From contig JAMXDE010000016.1 of the NCBI GenBank assembly GCA_026770025.1, positions 1 through 64,000 of the forward strand: 64,000 bases of DNA, written 5' to 3'. This DNA comes from Craspedostauros australis. Taxonomy: Eukaryota > Bacillariophyta > Bacillariophyceae > Mastogloiales > Achnanthaceae. The translations under genes were made by a program, and so were the position numbers. The notes below the pieces were generated by a model. That model ran no database searches and was not told the DNA's origin. It saw only the letters and a program-made list of their open reading frames with translations. Below are positions 37,596 to 47,300 of the stretch, in pieces; within the stretch, counting starts at the first letter, position 1, and the number at the start of each line of letters is the position of its first letter.

Positions 37596-37977
37596 TGGTG
37601 AGCACCAACGTCGTGCATATCGTTCACGCAATTGTTCCACACAATAATCTACAAGCTTCAGTGCTCTACAAGTATGCTCCTACTATTGTACTAGAGTACT
37701 ACTCATAGTTTGCAACACAGTTGACCTTGTCGCTTCGTGGGTTCTGATGCTATCTCGAGTTCCGAAAGTTGGAGTATGGTGGCTTTCATTGTGACTTGTT
37801 CTGACCCCAAAATGAAATGAAGCCAAGCCAAGGCGAGCCCAAGCAAATTACAATCACAGCAAAATCGAACGAATCTATGTACTCTCGTATTCTATTCATA
37901 TTCATCTTAACATTCATCTTATTGTTCAATTCATGCTCGTTCTCGAACTTGTACTCGTACGTGTACTCGTATGTGAC

Positions 37978-39756
37978 TCAATTGTCATCTCCGTCAGGGG
38001 TAACCGAGCTGCTGCAGCACGGACAGTTGATCTGGGTGTCGTAGACTGAGATCTGTCGCTCCTCTCCACACATTGTGATCGTACCTTGGAGGTTAGCATT
38101 CTTGTGCAGCGACATCGTCGTCAATGCCGTGGATTTGCTCAAGAAGAGATCCAAGCCGCCGACCCAACCTTCGAGTTTGTTGTCATGCACGTGGACGCGC
38201 TCCAGTGTGGAATTGTCGACCGTAAGGGCATCCAGCGGCAATTCACCCGTGAGTTCGTTTCCGCTGAGCGAGAGGCGGCGCAACGGCAGCTGTCCAATTT
38301 CCGGCGGGATGGTGCCGCTCAAGCGGTTGCCTTCGGCGTACAATATCTCAATGCCTGGACTCGTCGCGGCGATCGTGGTGGGAATCGTACCTGACCATGA
38401 GTTGAAGGCAAGGTCAAGGTACACCATGTCCTCGAATTCGAAGAGGAATTCTGGCACGGGCCCCTCCTCGAACATGTTGAGAGACATGCAGAGCGTGTCA
38501 AGATCGGTCAACTGTGCGAGGTCGGTGGGCACTTTGCCCCGGAGGAAGTTGCCGGACACGGTGAGTTCAAAGAGCGTGGTGAGCAGCGACAGCTCCGATG
38601 GCAGGGATCCATGCAGCTCGTTGTCCTCCAACCGCAAGACGCGCAGCTGCTCCTGATGGTTGCAAGCGTCGATACGGTTGTCCAACGTCGTGACCCAGTC
38701 GCACTCGTGCTCGGTGTCGGAAATCCAGTTGTGATTCTGCGCCCAGTTGGGACCGTCGGTCTCGCAGAAGAAGGTGGCCATGGCGTATCGCTGGTAAATT
38801 CGTTCGTCCGTGAAGCTCGCGAACTCCTGGTTGGAGCGCAACCAATCTCGAGCAAGGATCTGACAAGGCTTCGTTGTCTCCATGCCCTTCTCCTCGAGCA
38901 GATCGATGATGGTCTGGCAGTTGGGATCTCTGTCGCACGGTGTTAGGTCGGCGCTGGATGGGAAGAATACGTCGAGACCGTCAGCGTCTTGGGCGGTGGG
39001 TCCCGTCTGGTCCACCCCGGCTCTGGACTGCTGAAGGGATGTCGACAGCCTGTCCTCCTGGTTGACTAGCTGCATCACCAGACCGACGAGGAAGACGACG
39101 AGCACCGCGCAACCCAAACACCCGATGATGGCGCAAGGAATGCCGACGGTGCGCCGCTTTGCACCATCATCGTCATCGTAGTCGTCGCCATCGTAGTCGT
39201 CGTCATCGTCGTCGGTGTCGTCATTATCACTTCGAGCCTTCCGAATGAATCTTTCTTTGTCGTCAAACATGGAGTGCGAAGCCATGCTCATGTCATCCTG
39301 AGCCTGCTGCAACTGGCTGTTGCTGGAGTCTTCATTGGAACCGCACGAGTGTTGGTCACTGTCGTCGCGATACCAACCGCTGTCGCTGTAACCACCCATG
39401 TTCCGAACTTTCAATGTGTTGTCGCTGTTGCTGATGTGGTTGCTGATGTTGGCGTTGGCGTTGGCGTTGGCGTTGGCGTTGGTGTTTGGTAGTACACTGT
39501 TATTATGAATGTTGACGCTGGTGGTGGCATTGTCGTTGTTGGTTTTATTGTGATTGGAATGTTGTGTGTTTTCCTGTGATGGGCCGCGATGGTTTGTACC
39601 TCTCGTGCATGTTTCGGCCAGCGTGCTCTTCTTGTCTTGCGCATCTGACAAAATGTGGTTTGTTTTGTTCGTTGTGGGTGTCTTTGTTCGTGCGGTGAAA
39701 CCAAAAAGGGACCGACTCAATGACCAGGCTTCTTCGCCGCACTTATGATAGGGCAT
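37978..39756 (-). CDS. Single-pass membrane protein with extracellular-type LRR domain
   Basis: A 592-residue protein in the diatom LRR style. Residues 60-155 are Asn/Ser/Gln-rich, including an (NA)n run at 91-102 encoded by a GTTGGC repeat. An acidic block (179-197) and KRR come before one membrane helix at about 205-231. The outer part has Cys274/280/298, a cap with CETDGPNW (331-338) and ECDW (351-354), then about eight LRRs (370-565) of the plant-type LxxLxxNxLxGxIP pattern, and a Cys-rich end (CPCC, 578-581). No signal peptide is visible; basic residues before the helix suggest N-inside topology. No kinase domain is present, so any signalling role is inferred. The start is uncertain: ATG at 39399 (residue 120, MGGYSDSGWYRDD) is an attractive alternative giving 473 residues. 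It is a paralogue of the C-terminal part of the giant protein at 50184-64000. Confidence 0.85.
   Translation of the reverse strand: MPYHKCGEEAWSLSRSLFGFTARTKTPTTNKTNHILSDAQDKKSTLAETCTRGTNHRGPSQENTQHSNHNKTNNDNATTSVNIHNNSVLPNTNANANANANANISNHISNSDNTLKVRNMGGYSDSGWYRDDSDQHSCGSNEDSSNSQLQQAQDDMSMASHSMFDDKERFIRKARSDNDDTDDDDDDYDGDDYDDDDGAKRRTVGIPCAIIGCLGCAVLVVFLVGLVMQLVNQEDRLSTSLQQSRAGVDQTGPTAQDADGLDVFFPSSADLTPCDRDPNCQTIIDLLEEKGMETTKPCQILARDWLRSNQEFASFTDERIYQRYAMATFFCETDGPNWAQNHNWISDTEHECDWVTTLDNRIDACNHQEQLRVLRLEDNELHGSLPSELSLLTTLFELTVSGNFLRGKVPTDLAQLTDLDTLCMSLNMFEEGPVPEFLFEFEDMVYLDLAFNSWSGTIPTTIAATSPGIEILYAEGNRLSGTIPPEIGQLPLRRLSLSGNELTGELPLDALTVDNSTLERVHVHDNKLEGWVGGLDLFLSKSTALTTMSLHKNANLQGTITMCGEERQISVYDTQINCPCCSSSVTPDGDDN
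39441..39485 (+). repeat. (GTTGGC)n hexanucleotide run
   Basis: Tandem GTTGGC units inside the 5' part of the LRR frame. On the minus strand they encode alternating Asn-Ala, residues about 91-102. If the true start is the ATG at 39399, this run lies in the 5' UTR. Confidence 0.8.
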
Positions 39757-40354
39757 AAACGAAGATCGTGGAAATGCACCGAGATTGTCCGTTGGGATCC
39801 AGGCTTTGGAATCGGTTTTTTGACTACCTCGATCGAATTGTGTGTGTTTCTTTAATCGATCGAGTCAGTGTTGGTCTTTGTCAACCGTCTCGGTTCGGCG
39901 ACAACGAACTCCACTTGAAAATAACGGTCGTATTCAGCGACATCGTTGTTCCACTTCGAGCCAGGAAGCGAAAACGACCATGGCGATTGACAGACGCGGT
40001 GGCTGCTTCGGGGTCGTTTTCTGTCGCACAGAGGCTTGGCGCTTAGCAGTGCGAGAGGCTTCCGCTCTGGTCGATACCATCATCATTGTCATCATCACCA
40101 TCATCATTCTGAAAGCATCTTCGACATCGTTACCAATATCATTATCAACATCATTATCAACATCATTATCAACATCGTTGTGAACGTCGTTGTGAACAGC
40201 AGCAGGTATCCAAGGCAACTTCTGAATAGGCATTGACGCGCTGTCGTCCGCTGCGGCATCCATCGGACCCATCGAATCCATCAACTTGAGCAGAGACTCC
40301 AGAGAGTGCCCACCGCGCGAGCAGACTTGGAACTGCACAAGCCGAACAGCAACC
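39757..40354. promoter_or_regulatory. Divergent promoter region between LRR and PEN-2 genes
   Basis: The 598 bp between two divergent starts must hold both promoters. It includes an imperfect 12-bp tandem repeat at about 40122-40200 (ATCATTATCAAC units, drifting to GTCGTTGTGAAC). A 183-codon minus frame spans part of it and reads the repeat as VDND; I regard it as incidental. Confidence 0.45.
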
Positions 40355-41119
40355 ATGTCATCTCCAGAAGCAGGCAGCAATGCCGCAAGCGGCGAAGAAG
40401 CCGGCGAATTGAGACGCGACGAGCTGTCACGACGGATGTTCATCGGTGGGCTGTTCGGTCTGCCATGGCTCTGGATCGTCCACACATTCTTCTGGCACGG
40501 TCAGCAACGCGCAGCAGATCAAGCTCTGTTGGATTCCAACGAAGGTGAGCGGCAAAGCACGGCAACGCAGCGTCATCCATGCTATCTCTTTCCACGCTGC
40601 CCTGCACTCGCATGCATGTACTCATCATAGTATGCAACTATGCAACCGAGTGGAATACTCTGGAGCACTCCAATGTCTGGCGCTGGCGCTGGTGTGCTAT
40701 CATTCTGCAGAGAGTACGCTCAAGCAACTCATTTTGATGTTTCAAACATTCACTTACACTCATTGCACGTTGTGTTCGTCTTGAAATATCTTCTTCTCCC
40801 TGCGGTATTGTTGTGGTGTGGATCCCTACCCACTCTACACCGTACTCGTACTTTGACAACGTCAAATGGTACTTCGTACCAACGGCAACCTGTGCACGCC
40901 TCGGAACTGCCATCCACAGATGCGCGACAACCTCAGCAAGAGGAAGAGCTGATCAACATGAAGCAGAGAGAATGGGTGCGGCGTGGGCGTAATGCAGCGG
41001 TGGTGGCAATGACTTTATGGTGTGGCTGGATCGTCGTGGTGCAGCTCTTCCTCAAGGATATCCTGCCCAACGCCTTGTACGTTCGATCTGAAGATTATGC
41101 TGAGCGGACTGGCTGGTAA
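40355..41119 (+). CDS. PEN2: Gamma-secretase subunit PEN-2 (two exons)
   Basis: Joining 40355-40544 and 40920-41119 gives 129 codons. The protein matches presenilin enhancer 2, the smallest subunit of gamma-secretase, which is needed for presenilin maturation and intramembrane cleavage in endomembranes. Residues 26-46 contain RRMFIGGLFGLPWLWIVHTF, the counterpart of the animal YLGGFAFLPFLWLVNIFW hairpin. Residues 82-110 (WVRRGRNAAVVAMTLWCGW onward) match the second helix (YVWRSAVGF..W). The length is a little above the animal protein (about 101) because of an acidic Gln/Glu-rich linker at 60-80 and an N-terminal extension. ATG at 40355 sits in AACCATG. An upstream in-frame ATG at 40286 would add 23 residues of non-conserved sequence. 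The gene is divergent from the LRR gene. Confidence 0.88.
40545..40919 (+). other. Intron of the PEN-2 gene
   Basis: A 375-nt GT-AG intron: donor GAAG|GTGAGC at 40544/40545 and acceptor ATCCACAG|AT at 40919/40920. Phase 1 on both sides restores the frame (SNE-D-ARQ). Without splicing the first exon runs into a stop at 40630 and loses the second conserved helix. Confidence 0.85.
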
Positions 41120-42285
41120 TCGTGGCATACGATTTCCAAGCAGTTACGAATGCTCAGGTAATGATGAGAGAGTGGTCGACTGGAGTTCTCTCATCTTGCC
41201 GCATTTCGCAAATCACCACCAGATTCTGAATGGACACGGCGTATTGGAGCCGTATGTGTCGCCAACACCACATCCAGTAACGAGGACGGTATTTCATCTC
41301 AGGATGGAAAATCAAGCCAACGCGGCAGGTGGTTCATCTTTGGCGAAACTAGATTGTGATAGTATTTCTGTATGTTACTAGTGTAGCAGAGAAGAAATAG
41401 GTCGTACAGCAGAGGATGGCCCGGCACCAAATCAAGCCTCACCTCGATGCTCACAGCTTGGAATCGTGACCATCTGGCGATCACAATCAACGTCGTCTGG
41501 GCCTCGCATTTCCAGAGAGAGAAAGAGAGAGAAAGAAGATTGCACAGATCATTGTATCCCGTTGGAGGTGGTGCTGTGAAGTCCAGTATTGTGCGCCACA
41601 GCCCAGCAACACTGATCTTGGTTCTAAGTGGTTCGAAACGGGTTTCCTCCTAGCATCATTGTGCGGCATCAGCACGCAAAGAATAACGTCGTTTGTGGAG
41701 TAGTTGAGCAGAGTGGAGCGCTGTGGCAGCTGCCATGATACTTACTACCAGCATGGTCGTATTCAAAAGTAAAAAAAAAGACACACTCAAGTTTTGCTTG
41801 ACGAAGCTCGTACCGTACCCAAACTGCCACCTCGTCCGACCTCGATTGTAAAAGCAGATGGGGAATGGGCGAATGGGCGATGGCAGAGCAGATGTCACCC
41901 ACTGAGAACATATCAAGCGTATAGCACTCGTATTCCCCTGCTCTCCATCAGATTGTGGCCGTGTCGAGAGTCCTCCCTTGCATGCGGTGTTGTGAATGCT
42001 TTGAATGAACGCCTTTTGCTGGAAGCCCATTGATTTCAACTCGTCTGTGTGTTGGAATGTGTGCTTGCCCTGTTGGTTGCCAAATGGTGGCAAACAGACA
42101 AACAGGCAAGCAAGCAGCAGGAAATCTTGTGCCTCACGCATGTGCACCTATGGTGTGCTATAATGTATAGAGTAAGTATGGATGTGTGCATGGTTGCGCG
42201 GAATCTCTCATTCTTCAAATCTGTCACCCCTTCACTCATGCACTCATGCACCCGTCCAGTTCCATTGCCAGCTGTCGGATCGGGA
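41120..42285. other. Intergenic between PEN-2 and cyclodeaminase, no gene seen
   Basis: Frames of up to 163 codons (41656-42147, -) show no family resemblance. The region should contain the 3' ends of two convergent genes. A + frame reaching into the cyclodeaminase gene (42049-43257) is its antisense shadow. Confidence 0.45.
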
Positions 42286-43335
42286 TTACAACGTACTGAG
42301 CTTATCCCATGCGACTTGGCCGATGGCAGCATCCTGCGCGCCGGTGCCTGTCAGATCCACCACGATCAGCTCGTCGCCTTCGCGTCCGGGCTTGCCGTTG
42401 ACGAGCTCGCCCAGCTCGGCGTAGACATCGGCCTCGGTCATGACGCCAGCCTGCAACGGACCGCGGAGCTCACCGACCTTGGACGTTTGCTTGGTGAGGT
42501 CCGAGATGTACTTGCTCGCCTTGAGGACATCGTTCGGGATCTCCTGCTTCGTCGGCTGATCGCTGCCAGACGCGATGATGGTGGTGCCTGGCTTCAAGTG
42601 CTCGAGCTGGAGCACCGTGTCGGCGCCCGTGGTTTGCGTGAAGATGACGTTGCTCTGGCCGCAAAGGTCCTCCGAGGACGACGCGACGCGGAAGGGAACG
42701 CCCAGCTCGGCCTCCATGTCGGCGCAGAACTCCTCGGCGCCAGCGAACGCGAATGCCACCCCCTCGAACTGAGGGCGCACGGCAGCTGCCGCACGGGCCA
42801 TGTTACGCGCGATGGCACCGCAGCCGATGAAACCGATGGTATTGCCCTCGAGAGGGGTGGTGTACTTGGTGGCGACTGCTCCAGCCGCACCGGTGCGCAG
42901 ATCCGTCATGAATCTGTTCTCCTGGAAGATGCCCAGCGGGGCGCCCGTGACGGCATCCACCACGACGAAGATGCCAGAACCAGGCGGCAGGCCCTTCTCG
43001 ACGTTCTTGTAGAAGGAGACGCACGCGAGCTTCACGGTGAAGGTCTTGGCGCCGCTCACGTAACCGCCTTTGATGTGGCAGTCTCCAGGACCAGCGGCCG
43101 GGGTCTCCTCGATGCCGATGTGCATGGGCATGGGCACGTCAACCTTGCCCTTGGCCAGGGCGGAGAATGCCTCTTCCACCGACTCGATGGCGTCTGCCAC
43201 CGTCAGATTGGTGGTCACCGTCTCGTAGTCGAACAGTCGCGGGGACGGGAAGCCTGAGAGCTTGCGTTGAGCCGAGGAAGCGAAGGCCTTGCTGCGCAGT
43301 GAGCGTGCTCCGCGGGAAACGAGGGAGGTCCACAT
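42286..43335 (-). CDS. Ornithine cyclodeaminase / mu-crystallin family protein, probably mitochondrial
   Basis: A 349-residue NAD(P)-binding enzyme of the OCD/mu-crystallin family. Known members include ornithine cyclodeaminase (ornithine to proline plus ammonia), alanine dehydrogenase and ketimine reductase. Visible signatures are KLACV (102-106), ENRFMTDLRTGAAGA (139-153), the Rossmann dinucleotide loop GFIGCGAIA (168-176), and the C-terminal VDLTGTGAQDAAIG (326-339) followed by WDKL. Length is usual for the family (about 320-350). The first 27 residues (Arg/Ser/Ala-rich, no acids: RGARSLRSKAFASSAQRK) look like a mitochondrial or plastid transit peptide. The gene is intronless and the ATG at 43335 sits in GACCATGTGG. 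Which substrate it uses cannot be settled from sequence; proline or ketimine metabolism is the likely field. Confidence 0.92.
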   Translation of the reverse strand: MWTSLVSRGARSLRSKAFASSAQRKLSGFPSPRLFDYETVTTNLTVADAIESVEEAFSALAKGKVDVPMPMHIGIEETPAAGPGDCHIKGGYVSGAKTFTVKLACVSFYKNVEKGLPPGSGIFVVVDAVTGAPLGIFQENRFMTDLRTGAAGAVATKYTTPLEGNTIGFIGCGAIARNMARAAAAVRPQFEGVAFAFAGAEEFCADMEAELGVPFRVASSSEDLCGQSNVIFTQTTGADTVLQLEHLKPGTTIIASGSDQPTKQEIPNDVLKASKYISDLTKQTSKVGELRGPLQAGVMTEADVYAELGELVNGKPGREGDELIVVDLTGTGAQDAAIGQVAWDKLSTL

Positions 43336-44335
43336 GGTCGATCAATTATCAAGACTTGGTGGTCAGTGGAGGTATGTCCTATCACACGAGCAGAACGGGT
43401 ATGTAGGTAAGGTGGGGGAAGGAGCTGTCTGTTTCGTTTGTCTCTCGTCTCGTGCCTCGTCGATGTGCCTCTTTGTGAATGGATCAAGAGATCAAGGGGC
43501 TGTGGGACGATACGACTACAAACGAATTATACAATAGAACGCAAGGCAGAGCAGCAACAGGGAGCCTGCGCAGGACAAGGCACGCAGAGCACGATCTTCG
43601 ATCTGCGATCCAGCATCGATTCTTCGATCTCCCACGCCTGCATCGTCTGCTGAAGAACGAAATCGTCTCCCTGTGATGATGTGTTGATGTTGCCCCAGGC
43701 AGAAAAGATCTGGTGTGATTCGTGAAAATGATGACGTCATCGGTGTGATGTCATGATGTCACGAACTGATGCCAAGAACGAAATGACCGTGAATGGATTC
43801 TTCCAAAACGGAGTTCGAAGTGACACAAACAAGCTCATATTCACCGATTCTGAGGACATTTTTAATTGTGCGCAGTTGCAGACAAGGAATCTTTGCAGGC
43901 GTTCCTAAATCGTTATTTTCGTGGCTAAATCAGAATAAACCGCTAGATTGTCTGTTGCCGTTCACGAAAGCAAACAGACAGTCAAACAGACACCAGTGCA
44001 CACATCATACAGACATACTCGTCCTCTCCAATGCTCTGCTTAGGAATAGAGAAGACCTATTATACGAGGGACTATGCGTACTACTACTGTTGCGCGGGAC
44101 TCCATGCCAATACATCGAGTGCTGCTTGCAGCCAACCATTACAAATACTGTCCTGTGCTCTCCTCCGCAATATTGTACTTCGCACTCTCTGTCAATGGGT
44201 TGTCAAGTTGTCAAGCTTGGGTGAGAGTTACATACGAGTAGTGAGTGGATGCGGATTTCTGCGTGTGCACAGACACCATGATGTGCGAGCACCACGAGTA
44301 TTGAGTCATGGGACGACATTTTGGAGCTGGAGCTA
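43336..44335. other. Intergenic between cyclodeaminase and Sec10, no gene seen
   Basis: This region lies upstream of the cyclodeaminase gene and downstream of Sec10. A 143-codon + frame (43793-44224) has no family resemblance and overlaps Ser/Cys-rich low-complexity sequence. The notable item is the CRE-like palindrome at 43732-43739. Confidence 0.45.
43732..43739. promoter_or_regulatory. CRE-like palindrome TGACGTCA
   Basis: A perfect TGACGTCA, the consensus for bZIP factors of the CREB/ATF type, within ATGACGTCAT. It is about 400 bp upstream of the cyclodeaminase start and followed by two related words (GATGTCATGATGTCAC). TGACGT elements mediate CO2/cAMP responses in diatom promoters, but use here is only a possibility. 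Confidence 0.35.
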
Positions 44336-47300
44336 TCATGTTCGATTCTCGGCGATGTGGGCTGCCGAGAACAGCCCGATGTTGACATGCCCGTCGCTTG
44401 GGTCTCTCGCACCGAGACTTTCGAGGAGCTGAAGCGCCCAGCTGCTCTTCCTCTGCCCTTGCGCCGACCGGTAGCGGTAGTCAACGCGCCGGCTGAGGAA
44501 TACGAGCGAATGATCTTTGCCTGCACGCTGGAACAACCCCTTCCCGGAGCTCGCGTCGCCCTCAGGACCGATGAGAATGATCTTCAATGCATCCGGAGGG
44601 GTCATGTACAGCGTCAGCAACTCGCGCAGAATATCCCAATGCTCGTGCTGCGTCCCTGCCAGCATGGAGACGGAACGGAGCGCCTCGACGTCTCTAGCCA
44701 AGATTACGGCGCCGACGGTCGAAATGTAGTAATGCTGGAGCAACCGGGCGACGAGGATGTCGTACAGTCGCATCGAGAGCGCAGTCCAGAAGGCGGACAG
44801 TGATTGAGGTGTCAGCGCTGCCTGGACATGGACGAATTGGACCCGAAGACAGTACGTCAGCGACTTGACAGCTGGGCTGTTCGGAGCCTCTAGAGACGAC
44901 CCGCCAGCCATGGCATACGGGCCCTGCGGTTGGTGCAGTTGACGCGAAATCAAGAAACAAGGTGTGTGTGCGAGACACAGAGAGAGACGGTCAGAGTCAC
45001 GGAAGGCTGTGCGGAGGATGGATTGAAGCAAACCGCAAGCCACTCAGGACGGACGCAGAAAACAAGCCAAGCCAAGTAGAGCATGGCATGAAAGCAAAAA
45101 CGCGAACCTGCGCCCATCGAAGGTATGATAACGGCCAATAACAACACGAAAAGCAGCAGCAGCAGTCTCGGTCATTCAGGCGTGATGCTGCAAGCAAGTG
45201 ATTGCATCTGCGCGGCCATCTTTCATGCCAGAGTCGACACCCATCGATTCGTGTACGTACTCCAGAAGTTCCTGTTAGGGACTGCAAGATCCGGGTTCCA
45301 CCACTGGCCGACATTGCTTCGCCACCGGTGACGAGAATCCACTGGATGTGCGTGCTCAAGGTGTCGAGGGCCTTCAAGATACAACTCTCGCCTCTCGTCT
45401 CGAGGTCAGTGAAGAACTCCACGCGGCATTCCCGAGCGACTGACATGCTGTTGGAAATGCCGCTCCCGTCTCGGTTCGTTGTTAGTATCTCCCAAACCCG
45501 GTTGCTCGCGGAACGGCCTTCCGCCCACATCTCGCGATCGAATGCCTTCGCTGCCGAATGGACACGTTCCAGCGCCACCCAAAATGCAGGGTCCACGCCC
45601 ATGTCGTGGGCGGTCTGATCCTCATCGAATGGCAACTGCGGCGCTTGATGCGGCGCTCTGATTGGGAGCATCTCCGACAGCGATTCCACGATGGGGAAGA
45701 GGAAAGCCTGACCGTAGAAGGTGCACATTTGGTTGTAGATTGACGCGATAACACGTGCGATCGTCTCGCCTCCTCTTTTGTCGGAACCAAACATCAAGCG
45801 TGCCCGCGCAAGCGAGTCTGTGGCATGGATCAGTGGTTGCCGGAGGACGGACTGTTTCAGGGGTCCTGCAAGTATCTCGTTGTACCCGCCCTCTTTCAGG
45901 ATTGACTTGTCGAGGGGGAGCAACGGGGCCTTGTACTCCTGCAGTATCCCCTTCTCCAGCATCGACTGGTCCACCTTCACCGGGGCCGGTCGGAGCAGCA
46001 TGCAACCCACTTGTGCCAGGCTATTGCAGCACTCGTGGTGCAGAAGGCGGAGCTCCAGATTCAGATACCCCTGACGGTGACTGTTGTTCAACGACAGTTC
46101 CTGAGAGTTGAGGAAGGCCTTCAGGCTCTCCACAGCCCGAGTCGCCGCGGCCTTCTTCTCTGAAGCCGACGGATCCTGGTCCGATCCACGCTCATCGCGC
46201 TTCAGCAAGCGATCGGCTGCGTCCTTCAGCAAGCCGAACAGACCCGCTGCTTTCTCATGAATGACGACGAAGGTATCCAGCTTCTTTGCACCCGTATCGA
46301 AGTCCCCCTGTTTGTCGATGTTTTCGAGCAAGCCGTTGATGCGTGCCTGCAATCCATGGTTCGGATCCCCGATCACTCTGGTGCAGAGAGCGCGGGCCAC
46401 CACAAGCGGCATATCCTCGGTGACGACCCCGGATTCAGCGAAGCTCTTGCTTTGCGACTCGCTGCCGAAGACGAACGCGATGAGCTGGAATTCCTTCATG
46501 CAGACCTCTGACACGCGGTGGAACAAGTTTGACAACTTCGATCTTGTGGCATCCATGTCGAACTCTTCCTCCTCCTTCTCGTCTTCGTCGTCTGTAGGCT
46601 TGACTGATTCGGCATCGAACAGCTCTGGGAATCTGGTCGACACGACGATTTCGACGTATCGTTTGTGCAGATTTCGTCCCGTGTCAAAGAGCAACAGCGC
46701 GCGGGACAGCTCCCTCAGCTGCCTCCAGTCGATCGATCCGGACCTTGACTTGCTGGAGAAATCGTAGTTGCCGCCCTTGGCATATATCTCAGAGAACTTG
46801 TTGAGCAATCGCTGTTCCAATGCATCTGATGTTCTGTTGATCAAGTTGGCCGTCAGGTCGAATCTTCTTGAAGATGTTGTGTCTGACTTCTCCCACTGGC
46901 CGCTGCTGAGGTTGGCCGATGCCGCATTTCCTCGCGAACGCACGACGGAGCGGAGCTGCTTCAGGGCCCTTGCAGCCTCCAGCGAGTTTTCAGGTCGCAG
47001 AAACAGCGGGTCCATCCGGCAAGAAGTGAGCGGAATCACGCCTCTCACCTCCTCCTGCACCTTCAATTCTTCCCCGCTCAGCGCTTCCTGTTCGGCCAAT
47101 GACTCCATCAACCACCACCGTCTGATGAGGATCGATGCCGATTCGCACCTTTGTCGTTTGGATTCGGCAAACTCCAGCTGATTTCCAATCTGCAACGCTG
47201 CCCGGCCATTAATGCGGAACTGATTCTGGATCTCCTCAGTTCGTTCCAGCGCGTTCCTGGCGAACATTTCATGTGCCTCAAGCCGGATCTGGTAGGAATC

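Noticed and set aside
42049-43257. A 402-codon + frame opposite the cyclodeaminase gene.
   Set aside because: Antisense of a gene with clear family motifs; its His/Arg/Ala-rich text is the usual shadow composition.
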